Positions 25,704 through 34,134 are shown, counted from the stretch's first letter. The stretch is DNA of 64,000 nt from an uncultured Eubacteriales bacterium (GCA_934436505.1 CAKSAP010000001.1:620001-684000); one strand, 5' to 3'. Notes: generated by a model not told the origin, from the letters alone. Made by a program: numbers and translations.

Positions 25704-27059
25704 ATGATAAATACTCACGATATACTCGAAACTATAAATATGATTCAAGAGGAAAACCTCGATATTCGTACTATCACAATGGGTATTTCGCTTCTTGACT
25801 GTGCAGACTCTGATATTGACAGGGCTTGTGATAAGATTTATGACAAGATTTGCAAAAGAGCCGAAAACCTCGTTAAGACAGGCGAAAATATCGAAAGAGA
25901 GTACGGTATTCCGATTATCAACAAGAGAATTTCCGTTACTCCGATAGCAATGGTAAGCGCAGCAAGCGGCGGCGACCCCGTAAAATATGCAAAAGTGCTC
26001 GATAAAGCTGCTAAAGAGGTCGGCGTAAACTTCCTCGGCGGTTATTCGGCTCTTGTTCAAAAGGGCTTTGCCGCAGGCGACGAAAGACTTATCAGAAGTA
26101 TCCCCGAGGCTCTTGCCGTAACAGACAGAATTTGTTCAAGCGTAAATATAGGCTCGACAAAAGCAGGTATCAATATGGACGCCGTTAGACTTATGGGGCA
26201 GATTGTCAAGGAGTCGGCGGAGAAAACGATTGACAAGGGACTTGTAGGCCCGTCAAAGCTTGTAATTTTCTGTAACGCTCCCGACGATAATCCCTTTATG
26301 GCAGGCGCATTCCACGGCGCAGGCGAGCCCGACAGCGTTATAAATGTCGGCGTTTCAGGTCCGGGCGTTGTGCGTGCGGCTCTTTCAAAGATACCCGATG
26401 CCGATATTACAGAGGTTGCGGACACGGTTAAAAAGACTGCTTTCAAAATCACAAGAGTCGGTCAGCTCGTTGCAAAGGTCGCTTCGGAAAGGCTCAATGT
26501 TCCGTTCGGAATTGTTGACCTGTCGTTAGCTCCCACACCTGCTGTCGGCGACTCCGTTGCCCATATACTTGAAGAAATGGGACTTGAGCAGTGCGGTGCT
26601 TGCGGTACGACTGCTTGCTTGGCACTTCTCAATGACGCAGTTAAAAAGGGCGGAGTAATGGCTTCCTCACACGTTGGCGGACTTTCTGGCGCATTTATCC
26701 CCGTTTCCGAGGACGCAGGTATGATTGACGCCGCAAGAAGCAAGGTGCTTTCGATTGAAAAGCTTGAGGCTATGACGGCGGTTTGCTCTGTCGGTCTTGA
26801 TATGATTGCGATTCCCGGCGACACCTCGGCAGAGGTCATTTCGGCTATCATTGCCGACGAAGCGGCTATCGGTATGGTAAACTCCAAGACCACCGCAGTC
26901 AGAGTTATCCCTGCTATCGGCAAGAAAGACGGCGAGGAGGTCGAGTTCGGCGGCCTGTTCGGAGTTTCTCCGATTATGAAGGTCAGCACCGCTTCTCCTG
27001 CTAAGTTCATTTCAAGAGGCGGCAGAATTCCTGCTCCGTTGCAGAGCCTTAAAAACTGA
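25704..27059 (+). CDS. DUF711/UPF0210 (PFL) family protein
   Basis: 451 residues of the DUF711 family, which is structurally related to glycyl-radical enzymes, although the fold alone does not prove a radical mechanism. Visible conserved stretches are [45 protein letters not shown] and [17 protein letters not shown]. Cys residues in that last motif are invariant-looking, but no glycyl-radical C-terminal RVxG box is obvious. Length and pairing with the ACT protein are typical. The function is not known. Confidence 0.92.
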   Translation: MINTHDILETINMIQEENLDIRTITMGISLLDCADSDIDRACDKIYDKICKRAENLVKTGENIEREYGIPIINKRISVTPIAMVSAASGGDPVKYAKVLDKAAKEVGVNFLGGYSALVQKGFAAGDERLIRSIPEALAVTDRICSSVNIGSTKAGINMDAVRLMGQIVKESAEKTIDKGLVGPSKLVIFCNAPDDNPFMAGAFHGAGEPDSVINVGVSGPGVVRAALSKIPDADITEVADTVKKTAFKITRVGQLVAKVASERLNVPFGIVDLSLAPTPAVGDSVAHILEEMGLEQCGACGTTACLALLNDAVKKGGVMASSHVGGLSGAFIPVSEDAGMIDAARSKVLSIEKLEAMTAVCSVGLDMIAIPGDTSAEVISAIIADEAAIGMVNSKTTAVRVIPAIGKKDGEEVEFGGLFGVSPIMKVSTASPAKFISRGGRIPAPLQSLKN

Positions 27060-27083
27060 TTACAATAAATTTATAAAAAATTC

Positions 27084-27127
27084 AAGACGCCTTGTCTGTC
27101 GATTAAGCAGATAGGGCGTCTTATTTT
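27084..27127 (+). terminator. Terminator of the ACT-DUF711 operon
   Basis: AAGACGCC / GGGCGTCTT with an inner TCTG/CAGA stem, then ATTTTAATT. The U-tract is imperfect. Confidence 0.75.
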
Positions 27128-27449
27128 AATTAAAAATGCAAGATTTCCGTCTGAAAATTTCGTGATTTCGGCTCGGAATATGCACATTTCGGTCGAATTC
27201 TGTAAAGGGATATGCACTTTTCCCAATTTTTACCAAAACAACTTTTAATCATAAAAACGGTTCAAAACTCTGTTCAAAATGTTAAAAACTTGATAAATCA
27301 AGGTTTGTTTTCGACATTTTTGTAAAGTAATTTACTTTACATTGATTTTTACCTGATTTTTAACTATACATTTAGCCTATTAGAAAAAATTCTATTTGCA
27401 AGATTTTTTGCATAATTTAATAAAGCGGAAAAATCGCAATTTTTACCCT
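27128..27449. other. AT-rich convergent intergenic region with two palindromes
   Basis: Between two convergent genes. CTTGAT-AA-ATCAAG (about 27290-27303) is followed by a perfect 21-base palindrome, TGTAAAGTAATTTACTTTAC A at 27321-27341 (10-base arms, one central base). No ORF or clear promoter is seen. The palindrome has no strong U-tract on either side and may be an operator, a weak bidirectional terminator or a relic. Confidence 0.6.
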
Positions 27450-28760
27450 TTAATCCTCAATCGCCGCTTTGAGCAGCTGCATTGCAGGAAGAAAATCCTC
27501 CGTTTTGACAGATGAGCACGACAAAAGAAGCTGCGGCTTTTCGGATTGCTCTACCGTTCTCAGAGAAATTCCGCTTTTCTCGGCACGCTTGATTATTTCG
27601 TCGGCAGAAAGCTCGCAGTCAAGTCGGAGCTTAATTATAAATCCCGTCTGTCCGATATGCGTCTTTGCCTTTTTGCCGAATACCGAGTGAATTGCGTTGT
27701 TCAGCTCAACCGCCTTTTGCGAATATAATTTTCTGACCTTTTTAATACGCCTTGACATATGACCGTCTCTGATAAATTGGCAGAGCGCTATCTGATCCGT
27801 TGTCGAAACCGTCTGACTGTAAGCGTTCGCCCTTTTTTTGTACGCAGATTTCAGCTTTTCTGGAAGTATCATAAAGCTGATACGAATTGACGGAACAAGC
27901 AGCTTTGAAAATGTACCTATATATACGACGTTTTCTCCGCCGTCAAGACCTTGCAGGGAGGGCGTGGGGCGGTTGAAATATCCGAACTCGCTGTCATAGT
28001 CGTCCTCGATTATCAGCGTTCCGTTTTCGTGAGCCTGCTTTAGAAGCTCCAAACGCTCCTGTGTGGGCATAACGTCGCCCCAGCTGTTTATGTGCGAGGG
28101 GGAAATGTATATGACGTCCGCATTGCTTTCGGATTTTGTAACGGTAAATTTGTGGTCGTCGAATATCGCAATACCCTGCAGGAATGAGGGGTCTCTGAAA
28201 AATACGCTTTTTCTGTCGCCGATTATTCCGCAGAGTATGTTCAAAAGACTTTGCACGCCCGCACCGATAACAATATCGTCCTCGTTGCACATAACATTTC
28301 TGTTTTCGGTAATATATTTTGAAAGCACCTGACGAAGCTCCGCCTCGCCCTGCACCTCGCCGTAGGAAAGAAGTCTGTCGTCCTGCCTCAACGCACTTTT
28401 TAAGTATCTTCGCCACAAATCGAAGTCAAAGCTTTCCCTGTCGGCTTTGAGCGAAGCAAAGTCATATATAATCTCTTTCTTTTTAGTGTCGCTCTTTTTA
28501 ATATTTTCGCTCTTTTTTTGAGAGTGCGAGGCTATATCGGTAACATAATATCCGCTTTGGGGCTTTGAGAGGATATAGCCGTCGGCGGCAAGCTGTAAAT
28601 ATGCATTCTCAACGGTTGTGCGGCTGACTCCGAGTTCGACGGCACAACGGCGGATGGACGGAAGCCTTGACATTTTAGGTAATTTCCCCGTCAGGATAAG
28701 CGATTTATAATAATCGTAAACCTCCATATATAATGTGTGTTCTCTGCCTGAAAGCTCCAT
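27450..28760 (-). CDS. MocR-type (GntR wHTH + aminotransferase) regulator, probable PdxR
   Basis: 436 residues. A GntR winged helix lies at about 12-78 (SRLPSIRRCAVELGVSRTTV, LAADGYILSKPQSGYYV). A fold-type I aminotransferase-like domain follows, with the PLP lysine in YIGTFSKLLVPSIRISFM and the IIEDDYDSEFGY segment. Such regulators use PLP or its adducts as signal. It is divergent from a B6 kinase gene and an ECF S component, which makes it a probable PdxR-like regulator of vitamin B6 salvage. Regulation of amino-acid or GABA metabolism (GabR-like) is the alternative. Confidence 0.88.
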   Translation of the reverse strand: MELSGREHTLYMEVYDYYKSLILTGKLPKMSRLPSIRRCAVELGVSRTTVENAYLQLAADGYILSKPQSGYYVTDIASHSQKKSENIKKSDTKKKEIIYDFASLKADRESFDFDLWRRYLKSALRQDDRLLSYGEVQGEAELRQVLSKYITENRNVMCNEDDIVIGAGVQSLLNILCGIIGDRKSVFFRDPSFLQGIAIFDDHKFTVTKSESNADVIYISPSHINSWGDVMPTQERLELLKQAHENGTLIIEDDYDSEFGYFNRPTPSLQGLDGGENVVYIGTFSKLLVPSIRISFMILPEKLKSAYKKRANAYSQTVSTTDQIALCQFIRDGHMSRRIKKVRKLYSQKAVELNNAIHSVFGKKAKTHIGQTGFIIKLRLDCELSADEIIKRAEKSGISLRTVEQSEKPQLLLSCSSVKTEDFLPAMQLLKAAIED

Positions 28761-28858
28761 AACTGACCCCTTAACTTTTTTAATTTTTGGCTATTTTAAT
28801 AATGACAAATCAGTTATATTATATATGCTATAAGAGAGAAATGCAAGTAGGTGATTAT

Positions 28859-29695
28859 TTGAAGAGAATTGCGGCTGTAAACGATATATCGGGCTTTGGC
28901 AGATGTTCTCTTACGGCGGCGTTGCCCGTCATATCTGCCCTCGGAATTGAATGTTGTCCGTTGCCGACTGCCGTTTTGTCAAATCAGACAGGCTATGACT
29001 CGTTTCATTGCATTGATTTGACTGCGGAGCTTTCAAAATTTCTCGGCGAGTGGAAGAAGCTCGGCACGAAATTTGACGGCATACTTACAGGCTACATTGC
29101 CTCTGCTACACAGGCGGAGCTTATCTCGACATTCATCGACGAATTTGCGACCGAGGACACGGTTGTTGTTGTCGATCCCGTTATGGCTGACGACGGTCAG
29201 GTTTACGGCACTTATTCAAGGTCACTTTGTGCAAAGGTTGCACAGCTTGCGAAAAAAGCGGATATAATCACGCCTAATCTTACGGAGCTATGTATATTGG
29301 CAAGGCACAGTTACAAAGACCTTATTATGCAAAGCTCTCGCTCGGATTATCTTGAAACCGTTGAAAAAATTGCAAGAACGCTGCTTGTCGGAAACGTCAA
29401 GTGCGTTATAGTTACGGGTGTGCGCAGCTCGAGCTGTATTTGCAATATTCTTGTCGAAAAGGACAAGGTGTCTGTTTCAAAATCGGAGATATTCGGCGGA
29501 AGTTATTCCGGAACAGGGGATATTTTTTCAAGTATCGTCTGCGCTCATGCCGTAAAGGGTACGAGTATGGTCTATGCGGTTGAGTCCGCAACAAGATTTT
29601 TAGAAAAATCCATAAAAGACTCCTACCGTGAGGGTACAGACCGAAACGACGGAGTTAATTTTCAGAAATATTTGGAGATGCTTACAAATGAGTAA
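28859..29695 (+). CDS. Pyridoxal/pyridoxamine kinase-like (PfkB/ribokinase superfamily)
   Basis: 278 residues from the TTG start. KRIAAVNDISGFGRCSLTAA is the hallmark N-terminus of clostridial PdxY/PdxK-like kinases. DPVMADDGQVYGTY and a GGSYSGTGDIFSSIVC segment (anion hole and catalytic Asp) follow. It should phosphorylate pyridoxal, pyridoxine or pyridoxamine with ATP. The TTG at 28859 is preferred because TAGGTGAT (a close anti-SD match) lies 6 bases upstream and the family starts here. ATGs at 28841 or 28787 add non-family residues, and the latter lies in the promoter region. Confidence 0.86.
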   Translation: MKRIAAVNDISGFGRCSLTAALPVISALGIECCPLPTAVLSNQTGYDSFHCIDLTAELSKFLGEWKKLGTKFDGILTGYIASATQAELISTFIDEFATEDTVVVVDPVMADDGQVYGTYSRSLCAKVAQLAKKADIITPNLTELCILARHSYKDLIMQSSRSDYLETVEKIARTLLVGNVKCVIVTGVRSSSCICNILVEKDKVSVSKSEIFGGSYSGTGDIFSSIVCAHAVKGTSMVYAVESATRFLEKSIKDSYREGTDRNDGVNFQKYLEMLTNE

Positions 29696-30248
29696 TGAAG
29701 CTAAAAAAACAACTAAAAAGGTTCAAACGAAACATCTTTATCTTATAGTAACGGCAGCACTTTGTGCGGCACTTATTGCGGTTATGACGGCTTTCGTCAA
29801 GTTCAACACCGGTATCAACGACGGCTATTTGCATTTCGGCGACAGTATGATATACCTTTCGGCGTGCATACTTCCGCTTCCCTATGCAATGGTAGCGGCT
29901 GCAATCGGCGGCGCTCTTGCGGATATTCTCGCAGGTGCGGCTGTTTGGGCACCGTTCACGGCGGTAATCAAGGCATTGAACACTGTTCCGTTCGCTCTTA
30001 TGTACACTCTCAAGGTTACAAAGCAGCCGAACAGAATACTTAACAAGGCAACCGCAGGTATGCCCGTGCTTTCGGGACTTATAACCGTTTTCGGTTATCT
30101 TCTTGCCGAGGGAATACTCTATTCCTTCCCGTCGGCATGGACTTCCGTTCCGTTCAGCATTATTCAGGCTGTCGGAAGCGCAATTATCTATTACATTGTT
30201 GCCGCTGCTCTTGATAAGATGAATTTCAAATCTAAAGTTATCAAATAA
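29688..30248 (+). CDS. ECF transporter S component, probably for vitamin B6
   Basis: 186 residues, five to six hydrophobic helices after a lysine-rich N-terminus (KKTTKKVQTKHLYLIVTAALC). The FNTGINDGYLHFGDSMIYLSA loop and the GALADILAG segment are typical of S components of energy-coupling-factor vitamin transporters. The ATG overlaps the kinase stop by 8 bases (ATGAGTAA). The B6 assignment rests on context: kinase upstream and a MocR regulator divergent. The shared A/A'/T energising module is not in the window. Confidence 0.83.
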   Translation: MSNEAKKTTKKVQTKHLYLIVTAALCAALIAVMTAFVKFNTGINDGYLHFGDSMIYLSACILPLPYAMVAAAIGGALADILAGAAVWAPFTAVIKALNTVPFALMYTLKVTKQPNRILNKATAGMPVLSGLITVFGYLLAEGILYSFPSAWTSVPFSIIQAVGSAIIYYIVAAALDKMNFKSKVIK

Positions 30249-30262
30249 TAGGAGCGATAAAT

Positions 30263-30877
30263 ATGGCAAATATTGTCTATACCTTTGAGGGACACGTTTA
30301 TTTGAACATAACAAATGCGTGTCCGTGCAAATGCGAATTTTGCATAAGAAATAACGGCGACAGCGTCGGAGATGCCGATACGCTTTGGTTTTCGGGGCAC
30401 AGTCCGTCGTTTGAGCAGGTCAAAAAGGAAATTGACGAGTTCGATTTCTCGGGTTATACAGGGGAGATTATCTTCTGCGGCTACGGCGAGCCTACCTGCG
30501 CTTACGATGTATTGGTTAAAACCGCAAAATATTTAAGGGAAAAGCTGCCCGAATGTAAGCTGAGAATTAACACGAACGGACTTTCCGACCTTCTCAACAA
30601 GCGTCCGACGGCAAAGGAAATCTGCGAGCTTATGGACACGGTTTCAATTTCTCTTAATGAGTGCAATTCCGAAAAGTACGAGGCACTTTGCCATCCGAGC
30701 TTTAAGGAAAAGGCTTTCCCTGCAATCCTCAAATTCGCCGAGGAGTGTAAGGCTTGCGGAGTAAACCTCAAATTCTCTGTTGTTGACGTTATTTCAAAGG
30801 AAGATATAGACGCTTGTCAGGCGCTTGCGGATAAAATGGGTATTCCGTTAAGAGTCAGAAATTATACGGCAGACTGA
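30263..30877 (+). CDS. Radical SAM protein, TatD-associated subfamily
   Basis: 204 residues. The [4Fe-4S] motif C-x3-C-x2-C is in NACPCKCEFCIRNNGDS; GEIIFCGYGEPTCAYD and LRINTNG resemble small activase-like radical SAM proteins. It closely recalls the short radical SAM family found next to tatD genes in anaerobes; no tatD is seen here. The reaction is unknown. It starts 14 bases after the S component with GGAGCG ahead, so it may be part of the B6 operon. Confidence 0.87.
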   Translation: MANIVYTFEGHVYLNITNACPCKCEFCIRNNGDSVGDADTLWFSGHSPSFEQVKKEIDEFDFSGYTGEIIFCGYGEPTCAYDVLVKTAKYLREKLPECKLRINTNGLSDLLNKRPTAKEICELMDTVSISLNECNSEKYEALCHPSFKEKAFPAILKFAEECKACGVNLKFSVVDVISKEDIDACQALADKMGIPLRVRNYTAD

Positions 30878-30878
30878 T

Positions 30879-31103
30879 ATGAGCTATAAATTTTTTGAAA
30901 ACAGGGAGTGCGAGTTTTATCCCTGCCATAAAGGACTTGAAAAGCTCAACTGTCTTTTCTGCTATTGTCCGCTTTACTTTAAAGAGGACTGCGGCGGCAA
31001 TTTCAAAATCCTCGAAAACGGAGTAAAGGATTGCTCAAACTGCCTCTTTCCTCATAAGGCGGAAAACTATGAAAAGGTAATTGAAAAGTTATCAAATAAG
31101 TAA
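30879..31103 (+). CDS. Cysteine-rich small-domain protein
   Basis: 74 residues with eight cysteines: CEFYPCHKGLEKLNCLFCYC and a later EDCGG and DCSNCLFPH. This matches the Cys-rich small domain (PF04071-type), presumed to bind metal; in some archaea it is linked to cobamide genes. It starts one base after the radical SAM stop, so the two are tightly coupled and may act together. The function is unknown. Confidence 0.85.
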   Translation: MSYKFFENRECEFYPCHKGLEKLNCLFCYCPLYFKEDCGGNFKILENGVKDCSNCLFPHKAENYEKVIEKLSNK

Positions 31104-31106
31104 CGA

Positions 31107-31134
31107 AAAGCACTCTTTAAGGGTGCTTTTTTGT
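31107..31134 (+). terminator. Terminator of the B6/radical SAM operon
   Basis: AAAGCACTCT / AGGGTGCTTT stem (one G-T), then TTTTTG. Confidence 0.82.
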
Positions 31135-31198
31135 TGAGTGAAAAGTGAAGAGTGAAGAGTGAAAAGAAGTGGGTGCTTCGCACGGAGTGAAATATACC

Positions 31199-31389
31199 TA
31201 CAATCCGTAGGGACAGGGCTCGCCCCTGTCCGCAATTTATATCAAATTCAATTTCTACTTCCGCCCCATCTTTGAGGGGGCTGTCGTTTTTTCGCAGAAA
31301 AAATGACTGGGGGAGTTTTAATAATTTGAAATAACCTTTTTAACTCCCTCAGTTTCGCTACGCTCAACAGCTCCCTCCCCGAGGGAGCG
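31199..31389. repeat. Dispersed palindromic repeat, type B (copy 2) with leading hairpin
   Basis: A CCGTAGGGACAGGGCTCGCC hairpin is followed by inverted arms CCATCTTTGAGGGGGCTGTC and AGCTCCCTCCCCGAGGGAGC around TTTCGCAGAAAAAATGACTG and CTCCCTCAGTTTCGCTACG. It shares the core with 23730-23862. Just before it, 31138-31165 is a short GTGAAGA tandem repeat. No gene was found in 31135-31700. Confidence 0.8.
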
Positions 31390-31425
31390 TAATGTTTAAT
31401 CTAATTTGAAAAAATTGTTGAATTT

Positions 31426-31569
31426 CAGCCTCCCTTGTGTAAAGGGAGGTGCCGAACGAACGTGAGGCGGAGGGATTGTAAGGTTGATTTTATATGAATT
31501 TATAAAAATCCCTCAGTCGTTTTTTTGTTTCCAAAAAAACGACAGCTCCCTTTACAAGGGAGCCTTTGT
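31426..31569. repeat. Dispersed palindromic repeat, type A (copy 2, complete)
   Basis: Left arm CAGCCTCCCTTGTGTAAAGG, right arm CAGCTCCCTTTACAAGGGAG; the interior has GTGCCGAACGAACGTGAGGC, GGAGGGATTGTAAGG, AAAAATCCCTCAGTCG and CCAAAAAAACGAC. This is the most complete copy and defines the family. Confidence 0.85.
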
Positions 31570-31624
31570 CGCACAGCCGCACGGGCAACCAAAAAACAAT
31601 CCGAAAAAAAATTATAAAAAAGTG

Positions 31625-31653
31625 TTGACATATAAAATAAAACGTGATATAGT
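31625..31653 (+). promoter_or_regulatory. Sigma-A promoter of the leader-metY-cysK transcript
   Basis: TTGACA (31625-31630), 17-base spacer, TATAGT (31648-31653). Immediately downstream a dyad AATTCC...GGAAAT (31654-31679) lies over the expected transcription start and could bind a repressor. The transcript leader is about 160 bases. Confidence 0.82.
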
Positions 31654-31706
31654 AATTCCATACTTAACCGATAGGAAATATATAAAAACGCTTCGGAGGT
31701 ATGAAA

Positions 31707-31778
31707 ATGAACAAACTTAAAAGAATAAAAGTTCAACAATGTAACTGGCGTAACAGCCGAATGTGTTGCTCTTTATAA
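31707..31778 (+). CDS. 23-residue Cys-Cys leader peptide of metY-cysK
   Basis: The frame has GGAGG (31695-31699) 7 bases before the ATG. The peptide starts MNKLKRIKVQQ and ends CNWRNSRMCCSL. Cys codons are at 31740, 31764 and 31767, the last two adjacent and just before the stop. An ATG at 31701 is in frame but touches the ribosome site. A short translated frame with tandem Cys codons ahead of cysteine-synthesis genes suggests a regulatory leader, not a functional protein. Its last codons form one arm of a hairpin that would cover the metY ribosome site. Confidence 0.75.
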   Translation: MNKLKRIKVQQCNWRNSRMCCSL

Positions 31779-31811
31779 TGAAAACGATACTAAAAATTTA
31801 TTTATAAAGAG
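31769..31811 (+). promoter_or_regulatory. Hairpin linking the leader-peptide stop to the metY ribosome site
   Basis: CTCTTTATAA (31769-31778) is the exact reverse complement of TTATAAAGAG (31802-31811), giving a 10-bp stem. The 3' arm includes most of the metY Shine-Dalgarno AAAGAGG (31806-31812); the 5' arm contains the last base of the second Cys codon, the Ser and Leu codons and the stop. It is not followed by a U-tract, so control of translation rather than termination is implied. Confidence 0.75.
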
Positions 31812-31820
31812 GTAATTACA

Positions 31821-33110
31821 ATGAGCAAAAACTATAAATTTGAAACATTACAGCTTCACGTAGGACAGGAACAGCCCGATCCGGCAACCGATTCAAGAGC
31901 CGTTCCGATATATGCCACAACATCTTATGTTTTTCACGATTCGGCGCACGCAGCGGCACGCTTCGGACTTGCGGACGCAGGCAACATTTACGGCAGACTC
32001 ACAAACTCAACGCAGGACGTTTTTGAAAAGAGAATAGCTGCTCTTGAGGGCGGAGTTGCGGCACTTGCGGTAGCTTCGGGTGCGGCGGCTATCACTTATA
32101 CGCTTCAGGCACTTGCACAGGCAGGCGACCACATTGTCGCACAGAAAACAATTTACGGCGGAACATACAATCTTCTCGCCCACACCTTGAGCCAGTTCGG
32201 CGTCAGCACAAGCTTTGTCAACGCACACAACCTTGACGAGCTTGAAAGTGCCATAAAGCCCGAAACCAAAGCGGTTTATATCGAAACTTTAGGCAATCCG
32301 AACAGCGATATTCCCGACATTGACAAAATCGCCGAAATCGCACACAAGCACGGACTTCCGCTTGTCGTTGACAACACCTTCGGCACTCCGTATTTCATAA
32401 GACCCATTGAGCACGGTGCGGATATTGTCGTTCATTCGGCTACAAAGTTTATCGGCGGACACGGCACTACGCTCGGCGGCGTAATCGTTGACTCGGGCAA
32501 GTTCGATTGGAAAAAAAGCGGAAAATATGCTCCCATTGCAGAGCCGAATCCGAGCTATCACGGAATTTCCTTTGCCGATGCGGTAGGTCCTGCTGCGTTT
32601 GTAACATATATCAGGGCAATACTTCTTCGAGATGAGGGAGCAACAATCTCGCCGTTTGCGGCATTCCTGCTCTTGCAGGGCACCGAAACCCTCTCTTTGA
32701 GGCTTGAACGCCACGCAGAGAACACGAAAAAGGTTGTTGAATACCTTTCAAAGCATCCGCTTGTCGAAAAGGTAAATCATCCGTCCTTGCCCGACCATCC
32801 CGACCACGCACTTTATGAAAAATACTTCCCGAACGGCGGCGCAAGCATTTTCACATTTGAAATAAAGGGCGGACAGAAGGAAGCTCACAAATTCATTGAT
32901 AACCTTGAAATTTTCTCGCTTCTTGCAAATGTTGCGGATGTGAAATCGCTTGTAATTCACCCTGCGACCACGACACATTCACAGCTTACCGAGCAGGAGC
33001 TTGAGGATCAGGGAATTAAGCAGAATACAATCAGACTTTCGGTAGGCACGGAGCATATCGACGATATTATCGCCGACCTTGAAAATGCCTTCAAAGCAAT
33101 TGAAGAATAA
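31821..33110 (+). CDS. metY: O-acetylhomoserine sulfhydrylase / aminocarboxypropyltransferase
   Basis: 429 residues of the Cys/Met-metabolism PLP family: NIYGRLTNSTQDVFEKRIAA, ALASGAAA-type loop (AVASGAAAITYTL), VVDNTFGTPYFIRP and VVHSATKFIGGHGTTLGGV with the PLP lysine. The TLQLHVGQEQPDP start and the length identify the O-acetylhomoserine branch, which uses sulfide (homocysteine) or thiols. It starts 42 bases after the leader peptide and is followed by cysK, forming a sulfide-assimilation operon. Confidence 0.95.
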   Translation: MSKNYKFETLQLHVGQEQPDPATDSRAVPIYATTSYVFHDSAHAAARFGLADAGNIYGRLTNSTQDVFEKRIAALEGGVAALAVASGAAAITYTLQALAQAGDHIVAQKTIYGGTYNLLAHTLSQFGVSTSFVNAHNLDELESAIKPETKAVYIETLGNPNSDIPDIDKIAEIAHKHGLPLVVDNTFGTPYFIRPIEHGADIVVHSATKFIGGHGTTLGGVIVDSGKFDWKKSGKYAPIAEPNPSYHGISFADAVGPAAFVTYIRAILLRDEGATISPFAAFLLLQGTETLSLRLERHAENTKKVVEYLSKHPLVEKVNHPSLPDHPDHALYEKYFPNGGASIFTFEIKGGQKEAHKFIDNLEIFSLLANVADVKSLVIHPATTTHSQLTEQELEDQGIKQNTIRLSVGTEHIDDIIADLENAFKAIEE

Positions 33111-33122
33111 GAGGAGAACACT

Positions 33123-34055
33123 ATGTCAAAGATTTATAAGAGCTTATCCGAGCTTATCGGCAAAACACCGCTGCTTGAGCTTACAAACTACGAAAAGGAG
33201 AACGAGCTTTCGGCGACAATTCTCGCAAAGCTTGAATATTTCAATCCTGCGGGAAGCGTAAAGGACAGAATTGCCAAAGGAATTATCGAGGACGCCGAGA
33301 AAAAGGGCGTTCTCAAAAAGGGCGGCACGATAATCGAGCCCACAAGCGGAAATACGGGTATCGGAATTTCCTCGGTTGCTGCGGCAAGAGGCTATAAGGT
33401 TATAATCACAATGCCCGAAACGATGTCGGTTGAAAGACGTTTGCTTATGAAGGCGTACGGCGCAGAGCTTGTCCTGACAGACGGCTCAAAGGGTATGACA
33501 GGCGCTATTCAAAAGGCGGAGGAGCTTCAAAAGGAAATCCCCGGCAGTATAATTGCAGGACAGTTCGTCAACGAAGCTAATCCGAGAACGCATTACAACA
33601 CGACAGGTCCCGAAATTTACGAGGATACCGACGGCAAGGTTGATATTTTCGTTGCAGGCGTTGGCACAGGCGGTACGCTTTCGGGTGTCGGCAAATATCT
33701 TAAAGAGAAAAATCCGAACGTAAAAATCGTTGCGGTTGAGCCTGAAACCTCTCCCGTGCTTTCACAGGGTCACGGCGGTGCTCATAAAATTCAGGGTATC
33801 GGCGCAGGCTTTGTTCCGAAAACCCTTGACACAAGCATTTATGACGAGATAATCGACGTTCCGAATGAGGCGGCATTTGCTTCGAGCAGAGCCGTTACAA
33901 AGTCTGACGGACTTTTGGTAGGTATTTCCTCGGGTGCTGCGATTTATGCCGCAACAGAGCTTGCAAAACGCCCCGAAAACAAGGGCAAGACGATAGTTGC
34001 GCTTCTCCCCGATACAGGCGAGAGATACTTGTCAACTGACCTTTTCAAGGATTAA
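33123..34055 (+). CDS. cysK: Cysteine synthase A (O-acetylserine thiol-lyase)
   Basis: 310 residues, typical length. Motifs are [24 protein letters not shown] (PLP Lys), [24 protein letters not shown] and SSGAAIYAA. It condenses O-acetylserine with sulfide to cysteine. It begins 12 bases after metY with GAGGAG ahead. No cysE is seen in the window. Confidence 0.96.
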   Translation: MSKIYKSLSELIGKTPLLELTNYEKENELSATILAKLEYFNPAGSVKDRIAKGIIEDAEKKGVLKKGGTIIEPTSGNTGIGISSVAAARGYKVIITMPETMSVERRLLMKAYGAELVLTDGSKGMTGAIQKAEELQKEIPGSIIAGQFVNEANPRTHYNTTGPEIYEDTDGKVDIFVAGVGTGGTLSGVGKYLKEKNPNVKIVAVEPETSPVLSQGHGGAHKIQGIGAGFVPKTLDTSIYDEIIDVPNEAAFASSRAVTKSDGLLVGISSGAAIYAATELAKRPENKGKTIVALLPDTGERYLSTDLFKD

Positions 34056-34086
34056 CAAGCCCCCTCAAACACACTTCATATAACGA

Positions 34087-34134
34087 AAACAGGTGTACGG
34101 TTTATTCATTTTCCGTGCACCTGTTTTCATTTTG
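34087..34134 (+). terminator. Terminator of metY-cysK
   Basis: AAAACAGGTGTACGG / CCGTGCACCTGTTTT (one G-T), then CATTTT. Confidence 0.87.

Noticed and set aside
31484..31720. 78-codon frame across repeat copy 31426-31569 and the metY promoter
   Set aside because: It consists of repeat and promoter sequence and conflicts with the leader-peptide reading.
31700..31820. T-box or SAM riboswitch upstream of metY
   Set aside because: The leader is too short, and no T-box sequence or S-box junction motifs were found; the leader-peptide/hairpin arrangement explains the region better.
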